Below, in pieces: positions 26,819 to 35,415 of a stretch of 64,000 nucleotides of DNA; the stretch's first letter is position 1, and each line of letters begins with the position of its first letter. The stretch covers positions 9,114-73,113 of the forward strand of contig CAZWVF010000006.1 in the NCBI GenBank assembly GCA_964637695.1, written 5' to 3'. The notes under the pieces were generated by a model that had not been told where the DNA came from, made no database searches, and saw nothing but the letters and a program-made list of their open reading frames with translations. This DNA comes from JAGLTZ01 sp964637695. Its GTDB lineage: Bacteria > Blakebacterota > Blakebacteria > Blakebacterales > Blakebacteraceae. The translations under genes and the position numbers were made by a program.

Positions 26819-26931
26819 TCCGAGCAGATTGATATTAATTGCCGGCCTTTTTGCTTTTCACAATCTACGACCGTCTCTAGTTTACGTAGGCTGGAAGTCA
26901 ATATTCCAATTGAGAGGAATCCGATAGTTCG

Positions 26932-27615
26932 ATGCTGCGCCCCAAAAAGCACATAACGCGACAGAAAATGAAAGAGGACAGGTTCGTTTCCGAGACGGTC
27001 AAGGCCGCCGAATGGATTAAAAAGAATCAGTCGATGCTGACAGTGGGTGCTATCGCTGTTCTGATTGCAGGGGTTGTAATCTGGGGATATGTGACAGCCC
27101 GTCAGGCTGCCGAAAGGGAAGCTTCTCTTCTGACCCTGCAGGGTGGATATGCCATCGAATTCGGCGATCTGGACCAGGCGCGCGACCTGCTTGTTGAAGC
27201 GGTTGAAAGGTACGGCAGCGTACCGAGCGCCCGGCGAGCCACCCTCATGCTGGGGTATCTATTCTTCCGTCTGGGTGCGATCGATACCTCCCTCACATAT
27301 TATGAGCTCTACCTGGATAAGTATTCGAAAGGTGGCATGCTGCGAGCATCAGCGATGGCAGGAGTGGCAGCCTGCATGGAGCAGTCTGGAAGCAATACTG
27401 AAGCCGCAGAGATGTATGAAAAAGCCGCAAGAGAGAACAGGGGCGGTCAGAAGTCCGCTCACTATCTGCTGCAGGCGGGACGTGCTTACAGACTGGCAGG
27501 TCAGAGTCAGCAGGCAATGGCAGTATACGAGCGGTTGAAATTGGAGTATCCTAATGAGGCAGAAGCCGATCGCGCAGCACTTGAGCTGGCACAGCTTGCC
27601 CGCCAGGGAGGTTGA
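26932..27615 (+). CDS. Membrane-anchored tetratricopeptide (YfgM/YbgF-like) protein
   Basis: A 227-residue protein with a short cytosolic N-terminus, one transmembrane helix (MLTVGAIAVLIAGVVIWGYV, about residues 35-54) and a TPR-rich periplasmic region (about 60-225; YGSVPSARRATLMLGYLFFR, LRASAMAGVAACME, AHYLLQAGRAYRLAGQ, VYERLKLEYPNEAEAD). This is the layout of YfgM, a SecYEG/PpiD-linked chaperone, and of related Tol-system TPR proteins. The exact partner is unknown. It is the first gene after a 113-bp spacer and is followed after 3 nt by a small membrane protein. Confidence 0.75.
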   Translation: MLRPKKHITRQKMKEDRFVSETVKAAEWIKKNQSMLTVGAIAVLIAGVVIWGYVTARQAAEREASLLTLQGGYAIEFGDLDQARDLLVEAVERYGSVPSARRATLMLGYLFFRLGAIDTSLTYYELYLDKYSKGGMLRASAMAGVAACMEQSGSNTEAAEMYEKAARENRGGQKSAHYLLQAGRAYRLAGQSQQAMAVYERLKLEYPNEAEADRAALELAQLARQGG

Positions 27616-27618
27616 ACA

Positions 27619-27966
27619 ATGACCGATGAGCCCAACAGTCAGAGCGTGTCCCCGATAAACGATGACAAACTCTGGTCTGTCCTTTCATATGTTCCGATTA
27701 TCTGTCTGATCCCTCTTCTTCAGGAGGAAACCGACAGCGATCTGCGCAGGCATGCCCGTCAGGGAGTAGTCCTGATGCTGCTGGAGATCCTGATCAGCAT
27801 ACTGCTGATACCCGGGGTTACTACCGTGCTGTTCAGTGTAGGTCTTCTGATATGCATCGTCTTCGCTCTCATCGGAGCCGTCAATGCATCTCAGGGCAAA
27901 TACTGGCGCATCCCGGTGATATCTGATATAGCAGAAGGACGGGGGATCAGCAGGGAAAAGAGCTGA
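27619..27966 (+). CDS. DUF4870/Tic20-like small membrane protein
   Basis: A 115-residue protein with two or three hydrophobic segments. The pattern DDKLWSVLSYVPIICLIPLL, then LRRHARQGVVLMLLEILIS, then a C-terminal helix before GAVNASQGKYWRIPVI is that of the DUF4870 family, where the charged HxRQG-type motif lies between helices. Function is unknown. It sits 3 nt after the TPR gene and 25 nt before the L,D-transpeptidase, so all three look like one envelope operon. Confidence 0.75.
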   Translation: MTDEPNSQSVSPINDDKLWSVLSYVPIICLIPLLQEETDSDLRRHARQGVVLMLLEILISILLIPGVTTVLFSVGLLICIVFALIGAVNASQGKYWRIPVISDIAEGRGISREKS

Positions 27967-27991
27967 TATCCGTTCCAGGTCTCTACCCGGC

Positions 27992-28732
27992 ATGAAGCTT
28001 CATAAAGCAGTTCCTGCTATCCTGATCATTTGCCATATGGCCGGATCTGCCAACGTATTCGCCCAGGTTTCGCCTGATTCAGGTACTCAGGACCCGGAAG
28101 CGGCACGATACCGCCGTATATACCAGTTCAGGAACCTCATAAGCGCCTATATCGACTCTCTACACGCCAGCGGCGTCGAGGAGGTGTTCACCCTGGGTAA
28201 AGGCGGGAACGCCCCTCAGGACGCGATTGAGAAGATGAACAGGGTCCTGGACGGCACTTTCCGCAACCCTGAGGCACACCGTATCTCTGATGCCGTACAG
28301 GCCTGGGGACGGGGGCTCAGATGGGAATTCCGCGATCTTGGAGAACCGCTTGTCACGAATGTCATAATCGAGAAGAGTACGCATACTTCCCGATTCTACA
28401 ACGGCGAAGATCTGCTGATGAGCACCAGTATCGCCACCGGCAATCCTGAAATAGGAAAGGACACACCAGAAGGCTCCTATCACGTTCTCTACGTTGATTT
28501 CAAACCGATCAGCCGCTGGAAACGGGGTAACGTTCCTTACGGCCACGAATACAATCCTTACGGCAGTCGTCAGATTCCCTTTTTCCAGGACTGGACCCTG
28601 CACGGCAACAACGATCCAACTGCACTCGGCAAAGACATCTCCAAGGGGTGCGTGCGATTCTACAACTCCGAGATACTTGTGCTGGCCGAGCTGGTGAAAT
28701 CGGTGAAGACCAGGGTTGAAGTAATCCGCTGA
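27992..28732 (+). CDS. L,D-transpeptidase (YkuD family)
   Basis: A 246-residue exported enzyme of the peptidoglycan or lipoprotein cross-linking class. A signal peptide covers residues 1-24 (cut near VFAQ). The YkuD catalytic site is complete: TLHGNNDPTALGKDISKGCV provides the His and the nucleophilic Cys, followed by RFYNSEI. TPEGSYHVLYVD is the usual preceding strand. A linker of about 90 residues separates the signal peptide from the catalytic domain, with no LysM or peptidoglycan-binding repeat. It closes the rightward block and faces leuS across a 117-bp AT-rich spacer with no obvious terminator. Confidence 0.88.
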   Translation: MKLHKAVPAILIICHMAGSANVFAQVSPDSGTQDPEAARYRRIYQFRNLISAYIDSLHASGVEEVFTLGKGGNAPQDAIEKMNRVLDGTFRNPEAHRISDAVQAWGRGLRWEFRDLGEPLVTNVIIEKSTHTSRFYNGEDLLMSTSIATGNPEIGKDTPEGSYHVLYVDFKPISRWKRGNVPYGHEYNPYGSRQIPFFQDWTLHGNNDPTALGKDISKGCVRFYNSEILVLAELVKSVKTRVEVIR

Positions 28733-28849
28733 CGGTTTTCCTGCAATTTATCAAAGAGGCATTCAAAAGCGCGGGCCGGCACGATATATCCACCGACTCA
28801 ATCTGAATGTCGTATAAGATATATTATGTAAACTTATGGTTTGTTGATG

Positions 28850-31378
28850 CTATTTGATAACAAGGTTCAGGAGCTTGCCGGGTACGAAGATCTCCTTCAG
28901 AAGCTCCCCCTCCCGAAGGTAACGGGATACATTCTCGTGATTCCTGGCTTCTTCGAGCATCGCTTCCCTGTCAGAAGCCTGTGAGGCCGGAACCTCCACC
29001 TCCCCGCGGAGCCTGCCGTTGACCTGGAATACGAAATCAACCGTTTCGACCTCCAGTCCGTCTGGATCGGGCCGCGGCCATCTGTGCCTGAATACGCTTT
29101 CAGTTTCTCCGAACCGATGCCAATGCTCTTCGGCCAGATGAGGAGCAAAGGGAGCGAGCATGTGGATCAGGATACCCAGACCGTGCCCCATAACCATCTG
29201 ATCGAGTTCTGAAGCGGGCTCGAAACGACTCAATTCGTTATACAGTTCCATCATTGCCGCAACAGCGGTGTTGAAATGGAAATCGTGGCAGTCGCGGTGC
29301 ACCTTTTTCAGCGTATGCTGCGTCTTTCGGTAAACACGGCCGGCCTGCGTGCTCATATCCGCCATTGATATGTGCCCTATACCGTGAAATGCCTGTGCAG
29401 CATCCATATTCTCCACGCAAAGCCTGTGTATGCGGCTGAGGAAGCGGTTGGCGCCGTGAACGCCTTTTTCGGTCCACTCGAAATCCCTCTCCGGCGGAGC
29501 GGCGAAGAGGATGGTAATGCGGGCGGTGTCTGCTCCCCATTCATCCACAAAGGGTCCGACGGGTACAACATTGTTCTTCGATTTCGACATCTTGTCGCCG
29601 AACCGCAGGACCATTCCCTGAGTAAAGAGCGTCTTGAACGGCTCTGTAACGCCAATGAGGCCGGAATCGTAAAAGACCTTCACCATAAAGCGGCTGTAGA
29701 GCAGGTGCAGAATGGCGTGCTCTATGCCTCCGATGTAGTGATCCACCGGAATCCATTCGTCTGCTCTGGGCCGATCCCATGCCTGTTCATCATTGTCAGC
29801 GTCACAGTAGCGAAGGTAATACCACGATGAATCGACGAAGGTATCCATCGTATCGGTTTCACGCCGGGCCTCACCGCCGCATTCGGGGCATTCCACCCCG
29901 ACCCATTCCTCCACGGCTGCAAGCGGACTCTGCCCCCGGGGCAGGTAGTCGATATCCCCCTCCGGAAGCAGCACGGGCAGATCGCTCTCCGGTACAGGGA
30001 CTATACCGCAGGCCTCGCAGTGTATCATCGGTATGGGCGCACCCCAGAAGCGCTGGCGGCTGATAAGCCAGTCTCTCAGACGGTATGTAACCGAAGCCCC
30101 CCCCTGCCCCTTTTCCTTCAGATCTTCAGATATTGCCTCGATCGCCTCTTCAACGGTCAGCCCGTTGAAGGGAGCGGAATTGATCAGTGTGCCAGGTCCT
30201 GTATAGGCTTCATTCTCCGGGGCATCTGCGCCCTTTTCAGGCTCAACCACCTTGCGGATCTCAAGCCCGTAACGGAGCGCAAACGCATAATCCCGCTCGT
30301 CGTGGGCAGGAACACCCATGACTGCACCGCCGCCATACGATTCGATCACGTAGTCCGCTACCCAGATCGGTATCGCTTCCCCGGTAGCCGGATTGAGGGC
30401 CGTGAGTCTGAGATCCACTCCATCCTGAACACGATCTGCCGCAGTCCGCTCTATTTCGGTCTTCCGGAGGGCTTCTTTGATATATGCCTCAACTTCATCG
30501 CGATTCGGGCATGCCTGGAGGAGGTATTCCATCCACGGGTGCTCAGGCGCCAGAACCATGAATGTAGCGCCAAAGAGCGTATCGGACCTCGTAGTGAACA
30601 CTTTGAGAATAGGTTCGGCTTCCCCCTTACCCTTCGAGACAGCCTCTTTCGCACGACCCTGCAGGCTGAATTCAACGTCGGCGCCCTCAGAGCGGCCGAT
30701 CCAGTTCGCCTGCATCACCCTGACCCTTTCGGGCCACTCTTCGAGCAGATCCAGGTCATCCAGAAGCCGTTGAGCATACTTCGTGACTCCGAAGAACCAC
30801 TGTGGAAGCTTCTTCTTCTCCACAGTGGATTCGCATCTGTAACAGGAACCACCTTCAACCTGTTCGTTTGCCAGAACGGTCTGGCAGCTCGGACACCAGT
30901 TGACGCTGGAGAATTTCCTGTAGGCCAGCCCCTTCTCGAACAGGTGGAGGAATATCCACTGCGTCCACCTGTAATACCTGGGATCACAGGTAGCCAGTTC
31001 ACGGTCCCAATCGTACGCCAGGCCAAGTTTGTGAATGGTTTTCCTGTAATTATCTATGTTCGTAAGGGTCCACTGCCGCGGATCGGCGCCTCTTTCTATC
31101 GCGGCATTCTCTGCAGGCAATCCGAATGCATCGTAACCCATCGGATGGAGCACCGATTTGCCCTCTTTTGTCAGCAGTCTTGCAAGAAGATCTCCAATGA
31201 CATAGTTCTTGAGATGCCCCATGTGAAGGTCCCCGCTGGGATATGGGAACATCTCGAGCACGTATACTTTTTCGTCGGCATTGTCAGAGACCTTGAATAT
31301 GCCCTCCTCTTCCCAGTATTTCCGCCATTTCGGCTCAATATCCAGAGGATTGTATATTGTGTTATCAGGTTCTGTCAT
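28850..31378 (-). CDS. leuS: Leucyl-tRNA synthetase
   Basis: An 842-residue class I synthetase. The HIGH motif is PYPSGDLHMGHLKNY (residues about 42-56), the KMSKS motif is FGDKMSKSKNNVVP, and the CP1 editing domain contains MGVPAHDERDYAFA. A zinc-binding insertion (CPSCQTVLANEQVEGGSCYRC) and CEACGIVPVPESDLP segments are typical of bacterial LeuRS. The C-terminal domain ends FVPGKLLNLVIK. The gene is 55 nt downstream of asnS and is the last in the long leftward block. Confidence 0.97.
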   Translation of the reverse strand: MTEPDNTIYNPLDIEPKWRKYWEEEGIFKVSDNADEKVYVLEMFPYPSGDLHMGHLKNYVIGDLLARLLTKEGKSVLHPMGYDAFGLPAENAAIERGADPRQWTLTNIDNYRKTIHKLGLAYDWDRELATCDPRYYRWTQWIFLHLFEKGLAYRKFSSVNWCPSCQTVLANEQVEGGSCYRCESTVEKKKLPQWFFGVTKYAQRLLDDLDLLEEWPERVRVMQANWIGRSEGADVEFSLQGRAKEAVSKGKGEAEPILKVFTTRSDTLFGATFMVLAPEHPWMEYLLQACPNRDEVEAYIKEALRKTEIERTAADRVQDGVDLRLTALNPATGEAIPIWVADYVIESYGGGAVMGVPAHDERDYAFALRYGLEIRKVVEPEKGADAPENEAYTGPGTLINSAPFNGLTVEEAIEAISEDLKEKGQGGASVTYRLRDWLISRQRFWGAPIPMIHCEACGIVPVPESDLPVLLPEGDIDYLPRGQSPLAAVEEWVGVECPECGGEARRETDTMDTFVDSSWYYLRYCDADNDEQAWDRPRADEWIPVDHYIGGIEHAILHLLYSRFMVKVFYDSGLIGVTEPFKTLFTQGMVLRFGDKMSKSKNNVVPVGPFVDEWGADTARITILFAAPPERDFEWTEKGVHGANRFLSRIHRLCVENMDAAQAFHGIGHISMADMSTQAGRVYRKTQHTLKKVHRDCHDFHFNTAVAAMMELYNELSRFEPASELDQMVMGHGLGILIHMLAPFAPHLAEEHWHRFGETESVFRHRWPRPDPDGLEVETVDFVFQVNGRLRGEVEVPASQASDREAMLEEARNHENVSRYLREGELLKEIFVPGKLLNLVIK

Positions 31379-31433
31379 ATCTATTTACACAGATGCCTTA
31401 ATGTATTAGTTTAACTATTTTGCAGATCGCAGA

Positions 31434-32738
31434 TCATGGATTAAACCGATGGAGCATTCTGGGGTAGGCAATGGTTTCCCGCAGATGCTCTATTCCGCAT
31501 ATCCACGTTACCGTTCTTTCGATCCCGAGTCCGAACCCGGAATGCGGTACCGTGCCGAATTTGCGCAGGTCTAGGTACCATTCAAATGCCTCCGAAGGCA
31601 GATCGTGTTCTCCTATCCGCTTCATCAGCTCATCCAGATCATCTTCACGCTGAGAGCCGCCAACCAGCTCGCCGTAACCTTCTGGTCCCAGCAGGTCACA
31701 GGCCAGTGCACATTCCGGACGTTCAGGGTCGAGGCTCATGTAGAAAGCCTTTATAACTGCCGGGAAGTGTGTCACGAAGAAGGGCTTGTCGAACTGCCTG
31801 GCCAGTTCTGTTTCCTCGGGGCTGCCGAAATCACCGCCCCATTCAAAGTTGAAACCGCCTTTTTGAAGCCTTTCGACCGCTTCATCGTAATGGATCCGGG
31901 GAAAAGGCGCTTCGACTTTCTGGAGCGTGGTCAGATCCCGCTCTAGGATCTCGAGCTCCTCGCCGCAATCCGAGAGTACGTCTTTCACAACAGCTTCCAC
32001 CAGTTGTTCGATTACGACCATATTGTCTTCCAGATCGAAAAAGGCCATCTCCGGCTCAACCATCCAGAACTCGGTAAGATGGCGTCGTGTCTTGCTTTTC
32101 TCCGCCCTGAAGGTTGGACCGAAACAGTAAACCTTTCCGAAAGACATGATGTTGGCTTCGTTGTACAACTGCCCCGACTGGGTCAGGTAGACATTTTCAC
32201 CGAAATACTCCACCGGAAAGAGAGTCGTTGTTCCCTCAACGGCAGCCGGTGTGAAAATCGGAGTGTCGACAAGCAGGAAACCGTTTGAGTCTAGCCAGTC
32301 GCGTATAGCCTTGATAACGCGGGCACGAACTCTCAGAATGGCCCACTGCCTGCGGGAACGGATCCAGAGATGTCTGTTGTCCATCAGGAATGCGGTGCCA
32401 TGCTCCTTCGGGGTAATCGGATAGTCATCAGTTACCTGAATTGCTTCTATTCCGCCTTCCACTACGGCTATCTCGAAACCACCGGGTGAGCGTTCATCTG
32501 CACTGACCGTGCCCCGGATTATTACTGAGGATTCCTGGCCGAGAAGATCACATGTCTCCAGAGTTGCCTCATCAACATCCTGCTGCCGCACGACACACTG
32601 GATTACCCCTGTTCCATCCCTCAGAAGCAGGAAGCGTATCCCCCCGCTGGAACGCTTGTTATAGAGCCATCCCTTGAGGATTACCTCTTCATCGACGTGA
32701 CTGCCGATATCTCTTATGTATGTGTGATCCATACTCAA
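31434..32738 (-). CDS. asnS: Asparaginyl-tRNA synthetase
   Basis: A 434-residue class IIb synthetase. The N-terminal OB-fold anticodon-binding domain (EVILKGWLYNKRSSGGIRFL) is followed by the class II core: motif 2 is GPTFRAEKSKTRRHLTEFWM and motif 3 is HSGFGLGIERTVTWICG. The details (TEFWMVEPEMAF, and a C-terminus with YPRMLHRFNP where AspRS has a GAD domain) favour Asn over Asp. It lies 8 nt after the zinc-ribbon gene and 55 nt before leuS. Presence of AsnS implies that Asn-tRNA can be charged directly. Confidence 0.93.
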   Translation of the reverse strand: MSMDHTYIRDIGSHVDEEVILKGWLYNKRSSGGIRFLLLRDGTGVIQCVVRQQDVDEATLETCDLLGQESSVIIRGTVSADERSPGGFEIAVVEGGIEAIQVTDDYPITPKEHGTAFLMDNRHLWIRSRRQWAILRVRARVIKAIRDWLDSNGFLLVDTPIFTPAAVEGTTTLFPVEYFGENVYLTQSGQLYNEANIMSFGKVYCFGPTFRAEKSKTRRHLTEFWMVEPEMAFFDLEDNMVVIEQLVEAVVKDVLSDCGEELEILERDLTTLQKVEAPFPRIHYDEAVERLQKGGFNFEWGGDFGSPEETELARQFDKPFFVTHFPAVIKAFYMSLDPERPECALACDLLGPEGYGELVGGSQREDDLDELMKRIGEHDLPSEAFEWYLDLRKFGTVPHSGFGLGIERTVTWICGIEHLRETIAYPRMLHRFNP

Positions 32739-32746
32739 TCAGATCC

Positions 32747-33637
32747 TTATATCCGGAAACGTCTCGACTGGAATTCGAGGAAGTCCATTATTGAATGAAT
32801 CAGTGAATAAATCTCGGAATCTCCCGTTGGGTATTCCACACGCACGCTCCCCTCTCCGTGGAACATGTGGATCTTGCCCTTGATCGCCCTCAGCCCCTGG
32901 ATCTCGTGATAGGGAATCCTGCTCTGCAGCTCCCGGGCTATGACGTGAATGCGGTGGTTTGTAATAACCAGGTCGACCTTACGATCCCTGTTTCCCCACG
33001 CTCTTATGCGTGCCCTTACCTTGAGGCCCTTTCCGAATATCTGCCTGTTCTTCAGTACCGCCAGTATCTTCTCCCCCTCCCCCAGCTTGAGGCTGAAGTC
33101 GGGCGCAGGTACAATGCCCCAGGCCGCTCCCGTGACCGAAGATGAGACCGCTTCGCGCAGAGCCCCTTCTGACTCTGAACAGGCAAGAGCGAGGCTCTGA
33201 CCGCACCGGTCGCAGCGTACCCGCTGTGCAAGGTTCTTGTGCTGGCACGACGGGCATAACCAGTGGAGGGGCGCACAGCACTGAGTGCAGGAACGACGAT
33301 TGTTCAATTGCCGGATTCCGCACGATGGACAGTGAACGAAGATCCCTGTTTCGTCAGCTTCAGCAGTGATCCACAATCTCTGTCCGGATATATCCTCATA
33401 TTCTTCTTTATCTTTCTCCTCCACCACCGCATCATCCAGCCCCATCGGGTCAAACTCCTCCTCAATCTCCTCCTCTTCCACCACTTCGATATCCAGCTCT
33501 TCTTCGAGCCATTCTTCAGTGAGAGCCTCTTCCTCTTCTATCCGCGTTTTCTCAATCCCTTCATCTTCCTCCACCAATACTTCATCGGCCTCTTCCTCCT
33601 CCTCAGCCTCTACCAGCGGCTCTTCGGCCTCTTCCTC
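32747..33637 (-). CDS. C-terminal part of an ExeA-like ATPase fusion: Glu-rich linker, double zinc ribbon, PH-like domain
   Basis: A 296-codon stretch running out of assembly gap 1. It begins with a very acidic, repetitive linker (EEEAEEPLVEAEEEEE), then a double zinc ribbon: CPSCGIRQLNNRRSCTQC and CPSCQHKNLAQRVRCDRC. After about 45 residues a beta-rich region (about 190-296, LAVLKNRQIFGKGLKVRARI to LEFQSRRF) resembles bacterial PH-like domains. No start codon with a ribosome-binding site is seen on this side of the gap. If the 21 bp shared by both contig ends is one sequence, the frame continues directly into 33738-34922. I know no named protein with this arrangement. It is followed by asnS after 8 nt. 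Confidence 0.7.
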   Translation of the reverse strand, partial: EEEAEEPLVEAEEEEEADEVLVEEDEGIEKTRIEEEEALTEEWLEEELDIEVVEEEEIEEEFDPMGLDDAVVEEKDKEEYEDISGQRLWITAEADETGIFVHCPSCGIRQLNNRRSCTQCCAPLHWLCPSCQHKNLAQRVRCDRCGQSLALACSESEGALREAVSSSVTGAAWGIVPAPDFSLKLGEGEKILAVLKNRQIFGKGLKVRARIRAWGNRDRKVDLVITNHRIHVIARELQSRIPYHEIQGLRAIKGKIHMFHGEGSVRVEYPTGDSEIYSLIHSIMDFLEFQSRRFRI

Positions 33638-33737
33638 NNNNNNNNNNNNNNNNNNNNNNNNNNNNNNNNNNNNNNNNNNNNNNNNNNNNNNNNNNNNNNN
33701 NNNNNNNNNNNNNNNNNNNNNNNNNNNNNNNNNNNNN
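33638..33737. other. Assembly gap 1 (100 N) with identical 21-bp contig ends
   Basis: Exactly 100 N, the usual placeholder for unknown length. The 21 bases before it (33617-33637) and the 21 after it (33738-33758) are identical: CGGCTCTTCGGCCTCTTCCT plus C. The two contigs may therefore simply overlap, or the gap may hide more copies of an EEEAEEP-coding repeat. Confidence 0.95.
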
Positions 33738-34922
33738 CGGCTCTTCGGCCTCTTCCTCCGTCTCATCCCCATCGACCATCGGTTCTTCAGGGATTGGAGT
33801 CGGCTCTTCCCTTACGGGCAATTCGGGCTCTGCGGCAGGTTCCTCTTCGACCTCAAGTTCGGATTCGGGAGGAGCTGCATCAGGTTCCGGTGACCAGGAT
33901 TCGATATCAGCGGCCAGTCGTGTGATACCCCCTTCGGCGTCCTCGATGCGCTGAAGGGCTTCTTCGGCGGCTTCCTGGTCGAGAACGGCCTCTGCTTCGG
34001 CTATCTCCTTTGCCTCATCCTGTGAAGGAACACCTGCGGAACGAAGGAAATGGTAGTAGTGATAGCCATCCTGAGTGTTTCTGTCGAAGTCTCTGATGGC
34101 CATCAGCACCTCACGATCAGAAATTCTCCTTACGCCGCGGCTGTGCCCGACGACAAGGGCGAGATCGGCGACAGAACATATCACTCGCGGGATACCCTGC
34201 GAATACCGGTAGATCTCCTTCACCGCGCTCTCAGTGAAGAGGACTGGACCGGTGTAGCCTGCAACCTTGATCCGGTATTCCAGCATTCGCCCCGTATCGG
34301 CCAGATCCATACTGTGCAGGAAATAACGCACCGGAAGGCGCTGGTAGAACTCAGGCAGACTCTTCATGGTGGTTTCGAGTTCGCTCTGTCCGCTGAATAT
34401 GAAGGTCAGCAGGAAGGTCTCTCCAACCGTGTAATTGAGCAGGACCCTGAATTCCTGCAGCAGTTCGGGGCGATCTGCCAGCAACTGACCTTCGTCCAGT
34501 ATGAATACGCAGCGCTCACCCTTTTCATACATTTCGATCAGGGCTTCCCTGAGCTGCAGGAGGGTCTGGATCTTCTCCCCTCTCGACTCACCCAGACCGA
34601 GCTGACGCAATATCTCCCACAGTATCTGGTTGGGTGTCAGGGTCGGATGATCTATGAAAACCAACCTGTAATTCTCTTCGGTGGAACTGCGCAGATCCTT
34701 CTCCAGACGCCTCAGAACGCTCGTTTTGCCATCCCCGGGATTTTCGCTTACCATCAGCGCTCCGCCCTTGTTGCCGGCGATTGCGTACTGAAGACGAAGC
34801 ATGCATTCCCGGTGCTGTTTGGAGAGATAGAGCATATCGGGATCGGGAGTGAGCGCGAAGGGTGCCCTGCTGAATCCCCAGAAATCAAGGTAGCTCTGAC
34901 CCAAACCCGTTTGCATTGTCAC
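33738..34922 (-). CDS. ExeA/GspA-like AAA ATPase, N-terminal part of a fusion protein
   Basis: 395 codons up to assembly gap 1. YLDFWGFSRAPFALTPDPDM is the classic start of ExeA/GspA and related transposition-type ATPases. The P-loop is unusual (SENPGDGKTS; Glu where Gly or Ala normally begins the motif), while Walker B RCVFILDEGQLL and the sensor region LLTFIFSGQSELETTM are intact. YRYSQGIPRVICSVADLAL is the usual C-terminal lid. From about residue 300 the chain becomes Glu/Pro-rich and enters the gap in frame with the zinc-ribbon part. It lacks ExeA's peptidoglycan-binding domain. The GTG start at 34922 overlaps the dut stop by 4 nt (GTGA); an ATG two codons later is an alternative. Confidence 0.78.
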
Positions 34923-35401
34923 TGTCCTGTCGAGCCGAAACCACCGGCTCCGCGGAATGTAGCAGGCAGTTCTTCAGATTCCCTGAACGTTACCTGCATC
35001 ACCGGTGAAATCACCATCTGGGCTATCCGCATCCCGTGTTCAACGGTGAAGGATTCCTTCCCGTGATTGATCAGGATGATCCTGATCTCTCCTCTGTAGT
35101 CACTGTCGATTGTACCCGGTGAATTGGGCAGGCTGATAGCATGATTGAGAGCAAGGCCGCTGCGAGGTCTGACCTGGGCTTCATATCCCACGGGAATGGC
35201 AACCGCCAGCCCGGTCGGCACCAGTGCTGTCTCACCCGGTGCTATCACCAGATCCTCCTCCAGCCAGGCACGCAGGTCTATCCCCGCTGCTCCATCACTC
35301 TCATAGCCGGGAATGGGGAGATCGCGCCGGGGACGAACCCACTGGATCTGAACTGTAAGATCGGTCTCTGCAAACTGATCTATATTCATTTCGGTTCCCA
35401 T
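34919..35401 (-). CDS. dut: Deoxyuridine 5'-triphosphate nucleotidohydrolase (dUTPase)
   Basis: A trimeric dUTPase of 160 residues (or 156 from the second ATG). All five motifs are visible: AAGIDLRAW (1), PRSGLALNH (2), GTIDSDYRGEI (3), RIAQMVISPV (4) and the C-terminal arm RGAGGFGSTGQ (5). It converts dUTP to dUMP, keeping uracil out of DNA. It lies 14 nt after the M16 peptidase gene, an order also seen in the pnp region of many bacteria, and its stop overlaps the ExeA-like gene by 4 nt. Confidence 0.95.
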   Translation of the reverse strand: MGTEMNIDQFAETDLTVQIQWVRPRRDLPIPGYESDGAAGIDLRAWLEEDLVIAPGETALVPTGLAVAIPVGYEAQVRPRSGLALNHAISLPNSPGTIDSDYRGEIRIILINHGKESFTVEHGMRIAQMVISPVMQVTFRESEELPATFRGAGGFGSTGQ

Positions 35402-35415
35402 TCGTTACCCTCAGG

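Noticed and set aside
30020..31414. 464-residue open frame on the plus strand
   Set aside because: Lies entirely opposite leuS and has no recognisable domain; a shadow of a GC-rich real gene.
33365..33640. Serine-rich plus-strand frames opposite the acidic linker
   Set aside because: They are the mirror of GAG/GAA codons in the Glu-rich linker.
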